DNA from: CAWGJF01 sp963822905
GTDB taxonomy: Bacteria > Bacteroidota > Ignavibacteria > Ignavibacteriales > Ignavibacteriaceae
Direction of reading: 5' to 3'
Assembly: GCA_963822905.1 (NCBI GenBank)
Contig: CAWGJF010000001.1
Span: 1,550,001-1,614,000, forward strand
DNA: 64,000 nt
Position 1 is the first letter of the stretch. The number at the start of each line of letters is the position of its first letter. Made by a program: the position numbers and the translations under genes. The notes under the pieces are model-generated. The model ran no database searches. It saw only the letters and a list, made by a program, of their open reading frames with translations, and was not told where the DNA came from. This document shows positions 19,869-28,429 of this stretch, piece by piece.

Positions 19869-20267
19869 CTAATCTGACTGATTAGGACGGATGTTCTTTT
19901 TATCATTAGTAAAATATTTTCTTTTGAATTGTGGCTCTTTTCCAAAATTTAACAGCAATCCAACTTCAATATCTGTTGCTCTAAGATAATTTAATAATTG
20001 AGCTTCATGTTCTTCGCATATATTCTCAGCAGATTTTAATTCAACGATTACTAAATCATTAACTAATAAATCTGCATAGTAATCCCCGACTTGTTTAAGT
20101 TCATAATAAACTTTAATATTTTTTTGCTGTTTAACATTTAAACCTGATTTAGTTAATTCAATTATCATTGATCTTTCATAAACCTTTTCTAAAAATCCGT
20201 ATCCGAGTGTATTATAAACCTTATAAAAAGCTTTCAATATCAGATCAGTTATTTCACCATGCAACAT
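19869..20267 (-). CDS. GxxExxY family protein
   Basis: The 132-residue protein contains GYGFLEKVYERSM, which supplies the GxxExxY motif that names the family. The remainder (ADLLVNDLVIVELKSAE) has the E-x-K pattern of PD-(D/E)xK nuclease-like folds. Function is unknown. The gene is isolated between convergent prmA and the amidohydrolase. Its 3' side and 5' side both carry short copies of a tct/aatccgt phrase, seen near 19860-19890 and 20300-20335. These genes often occur as scattered accessory copies in Bacteroidetes and relatives. Confidence 0.88.
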   Translation of the reverse strand: MLHGEITDLILKAFYKVYNTLGYGFLEKVYERSMIIELTKSGLNVKQQKNIKVYYELKQVGDYYADLLVNDLVIVELKSAENICEEHEAQLLNYLRATDIEVGLLLNFGKEPQFKRKYFTNDKKNIRPNQSD

Positions 20268-20333
20268 AAGTATTCTTGAAAATTTAAAATGAGTTTATCC
20301 GTTGATATCCGTTAAATCCGTCTAATCCGTGTT

Positions 20334-22013
20334 CTATTGTTCCTCCTTGTATACAATCTCACCATCAAAAATTGTCATAACAACTTTTACATCTTTAATT
20401 TTAACCGGATCGATCTTTAAAATATCTTCATCCAGGACAACAAAATCTGCAAGCTTACCAACTTCAATACTTCCTTTAATGTTTTCTTCAAAAGATGCGT
20501 AAGCGGAGTTAAGAGTATAACATTTAATTGCATCCTCAACAGAAATTTTTTGTTCAGGATTCCAGCCGTCAGGATTTTTTCCATCGACAGTTCTGCGGGT
20601 AACTGCAGCATAAATTCCATAAAGAGGATTTAATGGAGCAACAGGCCAGTCTGTTCCAAAAGCTACATCTGCTCCACTTTTAAGCAATGATTTATAAATA
20701 TGAGTAAACATTGCTCTTTCATGCCCAATTCTTTTTTCAGCCCAAACTCCATCATCAATGCAGTGATATGGTTGCACAGATGCAATCACACCAATATTTT
20801 TAAATCGTGAAATATCAGATTCTCTTAAATGCTGTGCGTGTTCAATCCTGAATCTTCTTTCCCACGGAGAATTCTGATTTTTAATTTTTTCATATAAATC
20901 CAAAACAAAGGCATTTGCCCTGTCGCCGATTGCATGAATGCAAATCTGGAGCCTGTTCCTGTCTGCATCAAGAGCCCACTTTTCAAGTTTGCCATTTGAA
21001 ACTACATCTGTTGGTAAACCGGAAGTTGAAGGGTCCTGTTTGTACGGCTCAAAGAACCAGGCAGTAAGTGCGCCGAGTGAACCATCTGCATAACCTTTAA
21101 GTGCTCCTCGTTTTATTAATCCTTTATCATTGCCTGCAGTCATTCCTGTGCGGACAATATCTTCATACTTATCAATTGGCCAGATTGAATAAATCCGGCA
21201 GGTTAAGTTTCCATCCTCCATAACTTTTTTATAAGCTTCAAGCTCCCCGGGCTGGGTCATATCCTGAACACTTGTAACACCATACTTTCTTGCTTCTTCA
21301 AGTGCAGCCATTGCTGCTTCAACATTTTCTTCCAGTGATGCAGGAGGAATAATGTTAAAGATAAGATCCATTGCATTGTCTTTTAATATACCAGTTGGTT
21401 CACCGGTCCCGGGATCACGAACTATAACTCCGCCTTCAGGATCAAGTGTAAATTTATTTATTCCTGCAAGTTGAAGTGCAACTGAGTTTGCCAGACCCAT
21501 ATGCCCGTCAATCCTGCTTACAAAAACCGGAGTATTTGAAGTAACACTGTCAATCAATTCCTTAGTTGGAAAAGATTTATCCATCCATAATTCATTATCC
21601 CATCTTCCACCGGTTATCCACCTGTCAACTTTTCCTTTTGCATACTCTTTAAGAATGTTCACAAATTCTTCTTTTGAAAGTGCAGGTCTTAAATTTATAC
21701 CGAGAAGATATTTTCCACCAGGTGTAAAATGAAGATGAGAATCATTAAATCCCGGAAGCATAAGTTTTCCATTAAGATCAATCACATCGGTTCCGGCATT
21801 AATAAATTTGTCTGCTCCTTTTTCTGAACCGACATAAATAATTTTGTCACCCTCAATTACTACTGCTTGTGCATAGGGCTGCTTTTCGTTTACTGTATAA
21901 ATTTTTCCATTTATAAATGCTTTTTTCATTTGCTGCGCATATAAAAATTGATTGGATGGTTGAATGATTGTATGAATAATTAAAATCAGGATATATAAAA
22001 ATGAATGTTTCAT
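20334..22013 (-). CDS. YtcJ-like metal-dependent amidohydrolase, exported
   Basis: The start is taken at ATG 22013 (MKHSFLYILILIIHT), ten codons inside the longest frame, because it begins the signal peptide that ends near QFLYAQ. The mature protein is an amidohydrolase_3/YtcJ-type enzyme: GKIYTVNEKQPYA, metal ligands in DSHLHF, GFNDSHLHFTPGG, HAIGDRAN, EHAQHL and FGTDWPVAPLNP. The substrate is unknown. The C-terminus (GKLADFVVLDEDIL) completes the small beta domain. It lies upstream of and away from the integron and shows no cassette boundary. Confidence 0.9.
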   Translation of the reverse strand: MKHSFLYILILIIHTIIQPSNQFLYAQQMKKAFINGKIYTVNEKQPYAQAVVIEGDKIIYVGSEKGADKFINAGTDVIDLNGKLMLPGFNDSHLHFTPGGKYLLGINLRPALSKEEFVNILKEYAKGKVDRWITGGRWDNELWMDKSFPTKELIDSVTSNTPVFVSRIDGHMGLANSVALQLAGINKFTLDPEGGVIVRDPGTGEPTGILKDNAMDLIFNIIPPASLEENVEAAMAALEEARKYGVTSVQDMTQPGELEAYKKVMEDGNLTCRIYSIWPIDKYEDIVRTGMTAGNDKGLIKRGALKGYADGSLGALTAWFFEPYKQDPSTSGLPTDVVSNGKLEKWALDADRNRLQICIHAIGDRANAFVLDLYEKIKNQNSPWERRFRIEHAQHLRESDISRFKNIGVIASVQPYHCIDDGVWAEKRIGHERAMFTHIYKSLLKSGADVAFGTDWPVAPLNPLYGIYAAVTRRTVDGKNPDGWNPEQKISVEDAIKCYTLNSAYASFEENIKGSIEVGKLADFVVLDEDILKIDPVKIKDVKVVMTIFDGEIVYKEEQ

Positions 22014-22043
22014 AGTATTCTTTGACAGGTTATTAGTACGCAA

Positions 22044-22314
22044 ATATATAAAAATATATTCGTTTTGATTAGCTTCTCAAATATATTCGCTTGTTTGCAT
22101 TTCACTTTTCTAATTGCTCCTGATTTTATGACAGAATTACAGATGAACAAACTGAGGATAATTAAGAGCCAAGGTTAAGCCAATGTAAAGCCAATCTAAC
22201 GGCAAACTCATATCCTTGAAAATAAGTTAAAATCGAAGTTATGAAAATATCATTCAGCCAGATTGACAGACACAAATCCTTAAGCAGATTAGTTGTTTAC
22301 TTAATTTTCATATT
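22044..22314. other. Gap between intI 3' end and the amidohydrolase start
   Basis: No coding frame is visible. It carries the probable promoter of the amidohydrolase (minus strand) and the end of intI. No attC-like half was found here, so the array does not extend past intI. Confidence 0.4.
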
Positions 22315-23304
22315 TTAAAAATCGAGTGGACTTTTTACACCCATCCCAAGATTTTTAATTATATGAGTGTATATCATTGTAACGCGGACATCTTTATGGC
22401 CCATAAGTTCCTGAACTGTTCTTATATCATAATTATTCTGAAGCAGGTGAGTGGCGAAACTATGCCGGAATGTGTGCGCACTTGCAGTTGGTTTTTCAAC
22501 CCCGGCTGACCTGATAGCTCTTTTAATTGCTTTTGACACAGAGGAATCGTGATAATGATGTCTTATCCTGTTCCCTTTATCATCTTTAATTATTCTTTCG
22601 GAAGGGAAAAGATATTGCCAGCCGAATTCTTTGGATGCATTTTTATATTTATTACCAAGCGCATTTGGCAGAACGGTTTCACCTAAACCTTTCTTAATAT
22701 CAGCATTATGCAGGTCACGTCTTTTTTCTATTTGTTCTTTAAGATGAGGAATAAGTGATTTGGGAAGAAGCGTTATCCTGTCTTTGCCGCCTTTTCCATC
22801 ACGGACAATAATTTGCTGTAATTCAAAATCTATATCTTTAACGCGGAGACGAAGAGCTTCCGAAAGCCGAAGACCCGATCCGTACAGTAATCCCGTAATT
22901 AGTTTGGGGAGACCTTCTATATTCTGAATTACTGAATGTGCTTCTGATTTGGAAAAGACAACAGGAATGTGTTTTGGTTTTGTCGGACGTTTAATATTTT
23001 CAATCCAGCCAATATCTTTTTGAAGAATTTCCTTGTATAAAAATAAGATTGCCTGCATTGCCTGGTTTTGGGTAGATGCAGAGACCTTTCGTTCAACTGC
23101 GAGATAATTAAGAAAATTTCTTATTTCGTCCTTGCCAAGCTTTTCAGGATGGGTTTTATTATGAAAAAGAATAAATCTTTTAATCCAATTAATATAGGAT
23201 TCTTCTGTACGATTGCTGTAATGCAGAGAACGAAGATGGATTTTTACCTGTTCGAGCAGTTTAGGTTTTTTATCCTGTGTATGTGTGTAATTCCTGATTT
23301 GCAC
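22315..23304 (-). CDS. intI: Integron integrase (IntI-type tyrosine recombinase)
   Basis: The 329-residue protein is a tyrosine recombinase with R146 (GSGLRLSEAL), K174 (GKGGKDR), H277-x2-R280 (AHTFRHSF), H303 (LMGHKDVRVT) and Y312 (IYTHI). Residues 198-232 are the IntI-specific extra helix region, with LHNADIKKGLG and LPNALGNKYKNA aligning to the equivalent segment of IntI1. This insertion separates it from XerC/D and phage integrases. It starts at a GTG with an AAGG-like site upstream. The N-terminal DNA-binding domain is SAM-like (RSLHYSNRTEESYINWIKRF). Transcription runs away from the cassette array, the normal intI layout. Confidence 0.95.
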   Translation of the reverse strand: MQIRNYTHTQDKKPKLLEQVKIHLRSLHYSNRTEESYINWIKRFILFHNKTHPEKLGKDEIRNFLNYLAVERKVSASTQNQAMQAILFLYKEILQKDIGWIENIKRPTKPKHIPVVFSKSEAHSVIQNIEGLPKLITGLLYGSGLRLSEALRLRVKDIDFELQQIIVRDGKGGKDRITLLPKSLIPHLKEQIEKRRDLHNADIKKGLGETVLPNALGNKYKNASKEFGWQYLFPSERIIKDDKGNRIRHHYHDSSVSKAIKRAIRSAGVEKPTASAHTFRHSFATHLLQNNYDIRTVQELMGHKDVRVTMIYTHIIKNLGMGVKSPLDF

Positions 23305-23497
23305 AATTGCCTTAGAATGATATTAGGATAAAGTTTATCTTAATATTAGGTTTACCGTTCCAAATAGTTGCTAATTAAGTAATAAATTAAACTTTTTTCT
23401 TGTAATTATCTGCAAAGATAATAATATTAAGATAAGAAAAAACAGGAATAGCTAAAAATTGAGTGAGGCAATTCCTGATAAGTATTAGTTATATGTT
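23305..23497. promoter_or_regulatory. attI-like region and divergent intI / cassette promoter interval
   Basis: The crossover is placed at GTTATAT, 23488-23494. This is the start of the first cassette, because its continuation GTTATATGTTAT (23488-23499) is the exact reverse complement of 24188-24199 at the far end. The interval holds a 14-bp inverted repeat (23335-23348 with 23422-23435) and a 7-bp one (CAGGAAT 23443-23449 / ATTCCTG 23471-23477) ending 10 bases before the crossover. They may be integrase or regulator binding sites; that is inference. No LexA box was recognised. Confidence 0.6.
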
Positions 23498-24183
23498 ATG
23501 ATGACAAGAGAATTAAAATACTTTATACTCTGGTTTGTCTTTGGATTAATTTTTGCTTTTGTACTTTCTTTACATCTTAATTTCCCATTCTTACCAAAGA
23601 AAAAATATGAACAAGGTTTTTGGAACTATTTAGGCCGTTTCCTCATTTTCTTTATTCCATATTTTTTCTTTTAAATGTTCGTTTAATCTTTTTCATTATT
23701 TACAAACTCAGAATTATTAAGCGCATAAATAAACCATCAGTTATTGCAAGTATATCATTTTTTGCATTATTCGGTGGTTACTTTGCAAATATTTATGCAA
23801 ATGAAAAAATATTTTTTAGTCTAATTGATCATCCTCTAATTTATCAACCAATTTCTAAAATGGATACTGATTATCGGCGTGTTATTTGGCAACGCTACAC
23901 TGCGAAAGGTGGATTTTATTTTCCACCTGACCGTTTCATCGATGAAACTTTATATTTTGATTCAGACACAACCGCTACATTGATAACTAAATCAATTGAA
24001 AAGAATAATCTTTTTTTATGGAAATACTTATTTAATGTAAATGATTGGATTGATACAACTAGGGCCATTTTTAGGAATGACTCACTAATTTCAGATTTCG
24101 GATATGGAATTGATGACATTAAATATTTTGATTTTAAAAACGATACTTTGAGATTTAAACCAAATCTTAAAGTACTAATGTAA
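23498..24183 (+). pseudogene. Cassette 1: multi-pass membrane protein, frameshifted in a T-run
   Basis: Translation from ATG 23498, 10 bases after the crossover, gives MMTRELKYFILWFVFGL and reaches FLIFFIPYFFF before a stop at about 23674. In another frame the protein continues with NVRLIFFIIYKLRIIKR to 24183. The break sits in a T-rich run (TATTTTTTCTTTTAA), so a single homopolymer indel explains it. The joined protein of about 228 residues has three hydrophobic segments and an extracytoplasmic C-terminal domain (KMDTDYRRVIWQRYTAKGG). No family was recognised. There is no room for a promoter inside the cassette. Confidence 0.65.
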
Positions 24184-24192
24184 ATAAATAAC

Positions 24193-24419
24193 ATATAACC
24201 AGCGCCTCAACCCGACCGCCATTTTAGTTTGGCGGATTTGAGATTTTTGAAATTGTGTTTTAGTTAAAGATTTTGTTCTAAGTGTTCGTTCTAATTAATT
24301 AACTTACAAACTGCACTTTTGCTGACGCAAGTTAAGTGCAGTTATGTTAAATATTTATCAGTTGTGTTTTACTCGGCTTCCCTGTTATGGGCGGCGGGTT
24401 AGGCGCAACGTCGTTAGCT
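24193..24419. other. attC site 1
   Basis: R'' is ATATAAC (24193-24199) and R' is GTTAGCT (24413-24419). Between them the arms GCGCCTCAACCCGACCGCC and GGGCGGCGGGTTAGGCGCAAC pair over most of their length. The apical part carries a second hairpin, AACTGCACTT (24309-24318) with AAGTGCAGTT (24334-24343). The total of 227 bp is long for an attC. Confidence 0.9.
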
Positions 24420-24445
24420 GGCTTTAAAGTAAATTTAAATTCAAT

Positions 24446-25432
24446 ATGAATATTTACAAATTATCTTTCTTTCTAGTTTGGATTGTAATTCTTATATGTT
24501 ATGGATGTAGTGAAGATGAACATATAACTAACTATCCACCCTCAGTTAAAGAATCATTTTGGCAAAAATTAGATGATGCACCAGAAGTAAGTACAAATTG
24601 TTTTTTAGCTAAAGGAGATACTCTTTTTGCTGGTACTGTATCTGGATTGTATTATACCATTGATTCTGGATTTACTTGGAGAAAATTAGGCGTGGGAGAA
24701 TTATCAACAGCACCAATTCACGCCCTTATTTCAAATGATAATAAAATCTTTTTAGGTAGTGGAATAAAAAAAGGATTGTATTGTAGTTCTGATAATGGAT
24801 TAATCTGGAATCTCAGTAACAATGGATTACCAAATTCAGCGCCAATAAGGTTAATTGAAAAAGAAAACTTATTATTTGCTGGAATGGCAGATAGCGGAGT
24901 TTATGTTAGTGCTGATACTGGCATTACTTGGCTCTCAACAGATCCGACTATAGCTGGAACTAGGGTAAGAGATTTTACCATATCGAATGAAAATATTTTT
25001 GTCGCAACATTTTTTAATGGTGTTTTTTTATCAAGTGACAACGGAGAACATTGGATTAGCTCGATGAATGGTATAACTAATTATTTATGTCAATGCATTT
25101 TTGCAAAAGGTGATACTGTTTTTCTGGGAACCAGATATGGTGGATTTAGAAGCACTGATGGCGGTCAAAATTGGTCTGATTCTTTTTCGGGATTACCATC
25201 AGGAAATATTTGGGATCTGATTGCTAATGATAATTATTGGTTCGCGGGCTCTGATAGTGGTATATATTTAAGTCCAGATAATGGAGACAAATGGATTTCA
25301 ATAAATTCCGGATTACCTGAAACATCACCAGTTTACAAAATGACTTTTTTCTTTGAATACATTTATATTTATACAGCATCAAGTGGTATGTGGCGATGCA
25401 ATATAGATTCTCTTGTTACAAATATTCAATAA
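24446..25432 (+). CDS. Cassette 2: lipoprotein with BNR/Asp-box repeats
   Basis: The 328-residue protein has a lipoprotein signal (residues 1-21, lipobox ICYGC). At least five Asp-box repeats follow, of the SxDxGxxW type: TIDSGFTW, SSDNGLIW, SADTGITW, SSDNGEHW, STDGGQNW and SPDNGDKW. These mark the loops of a beta-propeller of the sialidase/sortilin or photosystem-assembly (Ycf48) fold. Catalytic sialidase residues were not recognised. It is the only gene of its cassette, with start 27 bases after the attC core. Its role is probably surface binding; no partner is known. Confidence 0.85.
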   Translation: MNIYKLSFFLVWIVILICYGCSEDEHITNYPPSVKESFWQKLDDAPEVSTNCFLAKGDTLFAGTVSGLYYTIDSGFTWRKLGVGELSTAPIHALISNDNKIFLGSGIKKGLYCSSDNGLIWNLSNNGLPNSAPIRLIEKENLLFAGMADSGVYVSADTGITWLSTDPTIAGTRVRDFTISNENIFVATFFNGVFLSSDNGEHWISSMNGITNYLCQCIFAKGDTVFLGTRYGGFRSTDGGQNWSDSFSGLPSGNIWDLIANDNYWFAGSDSGIYLSPDNGDKWISINSGLPETSPVYKMTFFFEYIYIYTASSGMWRCNIDSLVTNIQ

Positions 25433-25455
25433 AAAAAGGATTACAAATTGCTACC

Positions 25456-25688
25456 AGCTAACAAGCAACTCAACCCGACCGCCAGTTTCCGTTTGGTATA
25501 TTTCATTTTTGGAGTTGAGTGCAATTAACAAGTTTGTTGTTCAACGTAGTCAAGTAAATTAATAATCTTGCAAACCGTACTTAAAAAGAAAGATAAGCAT
25601 CCCGCCACAGCGGGACTAAATCTTCGGCATTAACTTTTTAAGCGGCCTTGTTATTCTGGGCTGCGGCTTAGCAGCAAACCCGTTATAT
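25456..25688. other. attC site 2
   Basis: R'' is AGCTAAC (25456-25462), the complement of the GTTAGCT that opens cassette 2, extended to nine matching bases. R' is GTTATAT (25682-25688). The arm CAACTCAACCCGACCGCC is shared with the other sites. A small CCCGC/GCGGG hairpin (25601-25614) lies in the apical part. Total 233 bp. Confidence 0.9.
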
Positions 25689-25732
25689 GGCAAAAAGAAT
25701 TTGCAGCATTTAAATATAAGTTTGGAGATAAA

Positions 25733-26374
25733 ATGAAAAGTGCTTATAAAAGATATTTACTGCTAATTATCATTTTCTTAGCAATTATATTTATTTCTAG
25801 TTGTAAAGAAAATACATCAACAGAATCAACTGGGGAACAATCTGGTGGCACTATTTTTATAAATAGTAATCCTCAAAATGCAAATATTTTTCTTTTGGGT
25901 ACAGATACTAAAAAGTTCACACCTGATAGTATAATTAATTTAGATCCTGGTACATATAATATTACGCTTAAACTATATAACTATCTTGATACTGCTTTCA
26001 ATGTAGATGTCCATAACAATTTAACTACAAGTAAATCGGTAGCCCTTGAAAGTATATTTGATGGAAGCTTATCATATGAAATAACTGATAATCTTCCCTT
26101 TACCAATTATACAATAAGTTTCTTCCTTAAATATAAAGTGGACATATACGTGACTAATTGTAGTATAGTCAAACCAAATAATACTTCTAGCACAATATCA
26201 ATTAATAAAAAATTTGACAAAGGAATAATTCAAAAATTTTATGGTATGTTATTTGGGAATGGGCAACCTATAGCTAATCCTTCTGGAAAGTGGCACTTTC
26301 AGATTTCTGGTTATAAATATGGTTACTCAACTGAAACATTTACAAGAGACTATGAAATTAATGTTGTTTTTTGA
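25733..26374 (+). CDS. Cassette 3, gene A: PEGA-domain lipoprotein
   Basis: The 213-residue protein has a signal peptide with lipobox ISSC (Cys about residue 24). A low-complexity Thr/Gln linker follows, and then a PEGA-like beta-sandwich, TIFINSNPQNANIFLLG with LDPGTYNITLKLYNYLD. A second beta-rich domain of unknown type ends in FTRDYEINVVF. PEGA domains commonly occur in surface lipoproteins. It is the first of three closely spaced genes in one cassette: 25 bases to gene B, which overlaps gene C by one base. A joint function is likely but unidentified. Confidence 0.8.
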   Translation: MKSAYKRYLLLIIIFLAIIFISSCKENTSTESTGEQSGGTIFINSNPQNANIFLLGTDTKKFTPDSIINLDPGTYNITLKLYNYLDTAFNVDVHNNLTTSKSVALESIFDGSLSYEITDNLPFTNYTISFFLKYKVDIYVTNCSIVKPNNTSSTISINKKFDKGIIQKFYGMLFGNGQPIANPSGKWHFQISGYKYGYSTETFTRDYEINVVF

Positions 26375-26399
26375 TAAACATAAATAGAGGTAGGATGAA

Positions 26400-26801
26400 A
26401 TGATCAATACTTCAATCTTTAATAAAGACAAACTTCCTATCATTATATTCTTGGGTTTAATCCTTGTTATTACATTATTCCCTCCTTTTAGTTGGGGAGA
26501 CGAAAGATTAATAACAGAAAAGGAAAGAAATAAATACTATTACGAATATGATAAAAAAGCATACGAGATTTTTCCTATTAAACAATATGATTTCATTTTT
26601 AATAATTCGAAAAATGAAATTACTTCAGACAACGTTTGGGGTTGGGTAGACTACAAATCAGTAAAGGCAAAATTTTTATTATCGAGACATTTAATCATCA
26701 GTGAATTAATAATTAACTATCTTCTAGCTACGCTTGTTTCATTAATAATTTTTGTTTTCAGAAATAAAACCTTTAATAAACATCCAAAAGAGTCAAACTA
26801 A
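26400..26801 (+). CDS. Cassette 3, gene B: small membrane protein
   Basis: The 133-residue protein has two hydrophobic segments, residues 12-29 (LPIIIFLGLILVITLFP) and 100-122 (LIINYLLATLVSLIIFVF). A hydrophilic, Tyr/Lys-rich domain of about 70 residues lies between them. Both ends are probably cytoplasmic and the loop extracytoplasmic. No family was recognised. The ATG follows AGAGGTAGG at a normal distance. The stop overlaps the ATG of gene C (TAATG), so the two should be translated together. Confidence 0.75.
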   Translation: MINTSIFNKDKLPIIIFLGLILVITLFPPFSWGDERLITEKERNKYYYEYDKKAYEIFPIKQYDFIFNNSKNEITSDNVWGWVDYKSVKAKFLLSRHLIISELIINYLLATLVSLIIFVFRNKTFNKHPKESN

Positions 26802-27415
26802 TGGGAAATAATTTCAACAAGGAAAAATTTGATTTAATCTTTCGTTCTAAGAGGTTTGAGATTGAAAATCGCCAAAGAAAAGAGATGAAAGAATTAGTAG
26901 CGAAATTAGCAAGAGAAAATATCAGAGGTTCTTTTGCAAACAATACAACCAATGAATTAACACAAAATCATTTTAAGGAAATATTGAATATCTGGATAGA
27001 ATCATTAATTGAATCTTTTAGTAAAAACAAAATTTTTGATGTAGATATAAAAGAGATAAAAGTATTATTTAAAACGTTTAATGAGCATTTTATTGAAAGA
27101 GAAAAAAATGGATTTCAAACTGCTCTTATATCCCACGGTAATAGCATTGGAAGTTCATTAGTTACAGATAATGTTAAAGCTTTAGAAAATATGTTAAATA
27201 GGGTTAGGACAAATTCGAACGATTTATTAACCTTAGCTATCGATAAACATAATGAGAATCTTTCTAATGGTGAAAATGTTCAGAAATCTAATGAAAGTGT
27301 TACAAACATTGAAAAAAACAATACTTCAAACTTTTGGGAAAAATATGGAAGTCAGATTTTTATTGGTGTTATAGTTACAGTTATTGGAGGAATAATTTTA
27401 GCATTCATTCTTTAA
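26801..27415 (+). CDS. Cassette 3, gene C: coiled-coil protein with C-terminal membrane anchor
   Basis: The 204-residue protein is mostly charged and helical (residues 1-170, with FDLIFRSKRFEIENRQRKEMKE and FKTFNEHFIEREKNG). It ends in one hydrophobic segment, residues 182-204 (QIFIGVIVTVIGGIILAFIL), so it is tail-anchored with its bulk in the cytoplasm. The layout resembles membrane-anchored effectors found beside sensors in accessory islands, but no catalytic motif is visible. It is coupled to gene B by TAATG. Confidence 0.75.
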   Translation: MGNNFNKEKFDLIFRSKRFEIENRQRKEMKELVAKLARENIRGSFANNTTNELTQNHFKEILNIWIESLIESFSKNKIFDVDIKEIKVLFKTFNEHFIEREKNGFQTALISHGNSIGSSLVTDNVKALENMLNRVRTNSNDLLTLAIDKHNENLSNGENVQKSNESVTNIEKNNTSNFWEKYGSQIFIGVIVTVIGGIILAFIL

Positions 27416-27430
27416 TTATTATAAAATGCC

Positions 27431-27657
27431 ATATAACAAGCCAATCAACCCGACCGCCTTTTCGCATTCGGCATTATTAAATATTTTCTGGTTGGCTGTT
27501 CCGTTTTAAGTTTGTTGTTCAAGGTTGTTCTATTAATTAACATTGTTGCAAACTGCACTTGCAAATAAAGATAAGTGCAGTTTGCTTAATCTTTGGCTTT
27601 GTCTTTTTAATCTGCATTGCTGTGCTGGGCGGCGGGTTATCGGTAACGCCGTTATAT
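27431..27657. other. attC site 3
   Basis: R'' is ATATAAC (27431-27437), paired through TGCCATATAAC with the cassette-3 start GTTATATGGCA (11/11). R' is GTTATAT (27651-27657). The apical part holds a perfect 13-bp inverted repeat, GCAAACTGCACTT (27548-27560) and its complement (27573-27585). Total 227 bp. Confidence 0.92.
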
Positions 27658-27668
27658 TGCTTAAGAGA

Positions 27669-27977
27669 TTAGAGAAGAGATCTATAATTTCTGGCGCCGT
27701 GTAAAATTCTATGAATGAAAATTGTTTTTTCTTCCATTGTATAAAAAATGAGATAGTTTTGAATAATCAAATATCTATAACCAAGATTTCTTATTTCATC
27801 TTCTCTTGGGATTCGACCAAGTTTAGGATTTTCTGATAATAGTTCTAAGTTCTTTTCAATTTTTTTTGCAATTGCATCTGTCGCAGTTGGATTCTCTGCC
27901 GCAATGAATGATATAATTTCTGTAAAATCTTCTTCAGCTATACTAAGAAGTCGAACTTGATATTTATCTGTTGGCAT
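27669..27977 (-). CDS. Cassette 4: RelE/ParE-family toxin
   Basis: The 102-residue protein is a RelE/ParE-type toxin. It has the phrase YQVRLLSIAEEDFTEIISFIA, then LELLSENPKLGRIPREDEIRNLGYRYLII, YLIFYTMEEKTIFIHRILHGARNY. It would act on ribosome-bound mRNA or gyrase, depending on the subfamily, which is not decided here. It overlaps the antitoxin by 14 bases, antitoxin first. The pair is on the minus strand, opposite to the array, so it must have its own promoter inside the cassette. Confidence 0.9.
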   Translation of the reverse strand: MPTDKYQVRLLSIAEEDFTEIISFIAAENPTATDAIAKKIEKNLELLSENPKLGRIPREDEIRNLGYRYLIIQNYLIFYTMEEKTIFIHRILHGARNYRSLL

Positions 27978-28236
27978 TTATTGTTTCTCTAATATTTGTC
28001 ATCACTTGTTTTAGTGTTTTACCTTTGTCGCCTTCAGATTTTTGTTTTTGGGCAACAGACAATTTGCTAAGTAAATCAAGTTTTAATTGTAATTTTGAAT
28101 AATGAGCCATTGACATTACAACTAAATCACCTTCACCATTTTTTGTAATAAATATAGGTTCATTAGAATTATTGGCAAGTTCAGATATTTCATTTGATTT
28201 ATTTCTCAAATCAGAAATAGGTTTAATAATTGGCAT
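27964..28236 (-). CDS. Cassette 4: Phd/YefM-type antitoxin
   Basis: The 90-residue protein shows the Phd/YefM DNA-binding N-terminus: PIIKPISDLRNKSNEISELANNS, then EPIFITKNGEGDLVVMSMAHYSKLQ. The C-terminal 30 residues (KQKSEGDKGKTLKQVMTNIRE) would wrap the toxin. It should autorepress its promoter, in 28237-28312. Antitoxin-first order and overlap with the toxin are typical. Toxin-antitoxin pairs are thought to stabilise cassette arrays. Confidence 0.88.
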   Translation of the reverse strand: MPIIKPISDLRNKSNEISELANNSNEPIFITKNGEGDLVVMSMAHYSKLQLKLDLLSKLSVAQKQKSEGDKGKTLKQVMTNIRETINANR

Positions 28237-28312
28237 TTTGTTTTCCTTTATGTATTCGTGTCAAAATTATATCATTATTCTGATAGATGCAATACATAAA
28301 ATAATAAATGCA

Positions 28313-28429
28313 ATATAACCCGCCAATCAAGCGGACGCCGTTCCTGCCTGCCTGCAGGCAGGTCTTTGGCTTTGTCGTTTTATCTGTATTGCTGTTATGG
28401 GCGTCGGCTTATCGGCAACGCCGTTACGT
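28313..28429. other. attC site 4
   Basis: R'' is ATATAAC (28313-28319), matching GCAATATAAC with the cassette-4 start over 10/10. R' is GTTACGT (28423-28429). It is only 117 bp; the apical extension of the other sites is replaced by the 16-bp palindrome CCTGCCTGCAGGCAGG (28347-28362). The arms are GCGGACGCC and GGGCGTCGGC. Confidence 0.9.

Noticed and set aside
22315..23304. The recombinase could be a XerC/XerD or phage integrase.
   Set aside because: It has the IntI-specific insert (residues 198-232) absent from Xer proteins, and it abuts an array with attC-type sites.
25716..25723. TAAGTTTG before the PEGA lipoprotein as a Bacteroidetes -7 element.
   Set aside because: The nearest TTTG is only 13 bases upstream, too close for a -33 box, and it would leave almost no leader before the ATG.
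28347..28362. The palindrome CCTGCCTGCAGGCAGG as a restriction or terminator feature.
   Set aside because: It lies in the apical loop of attC site 4, is not followed by a T-run and is better explained as attC structure.
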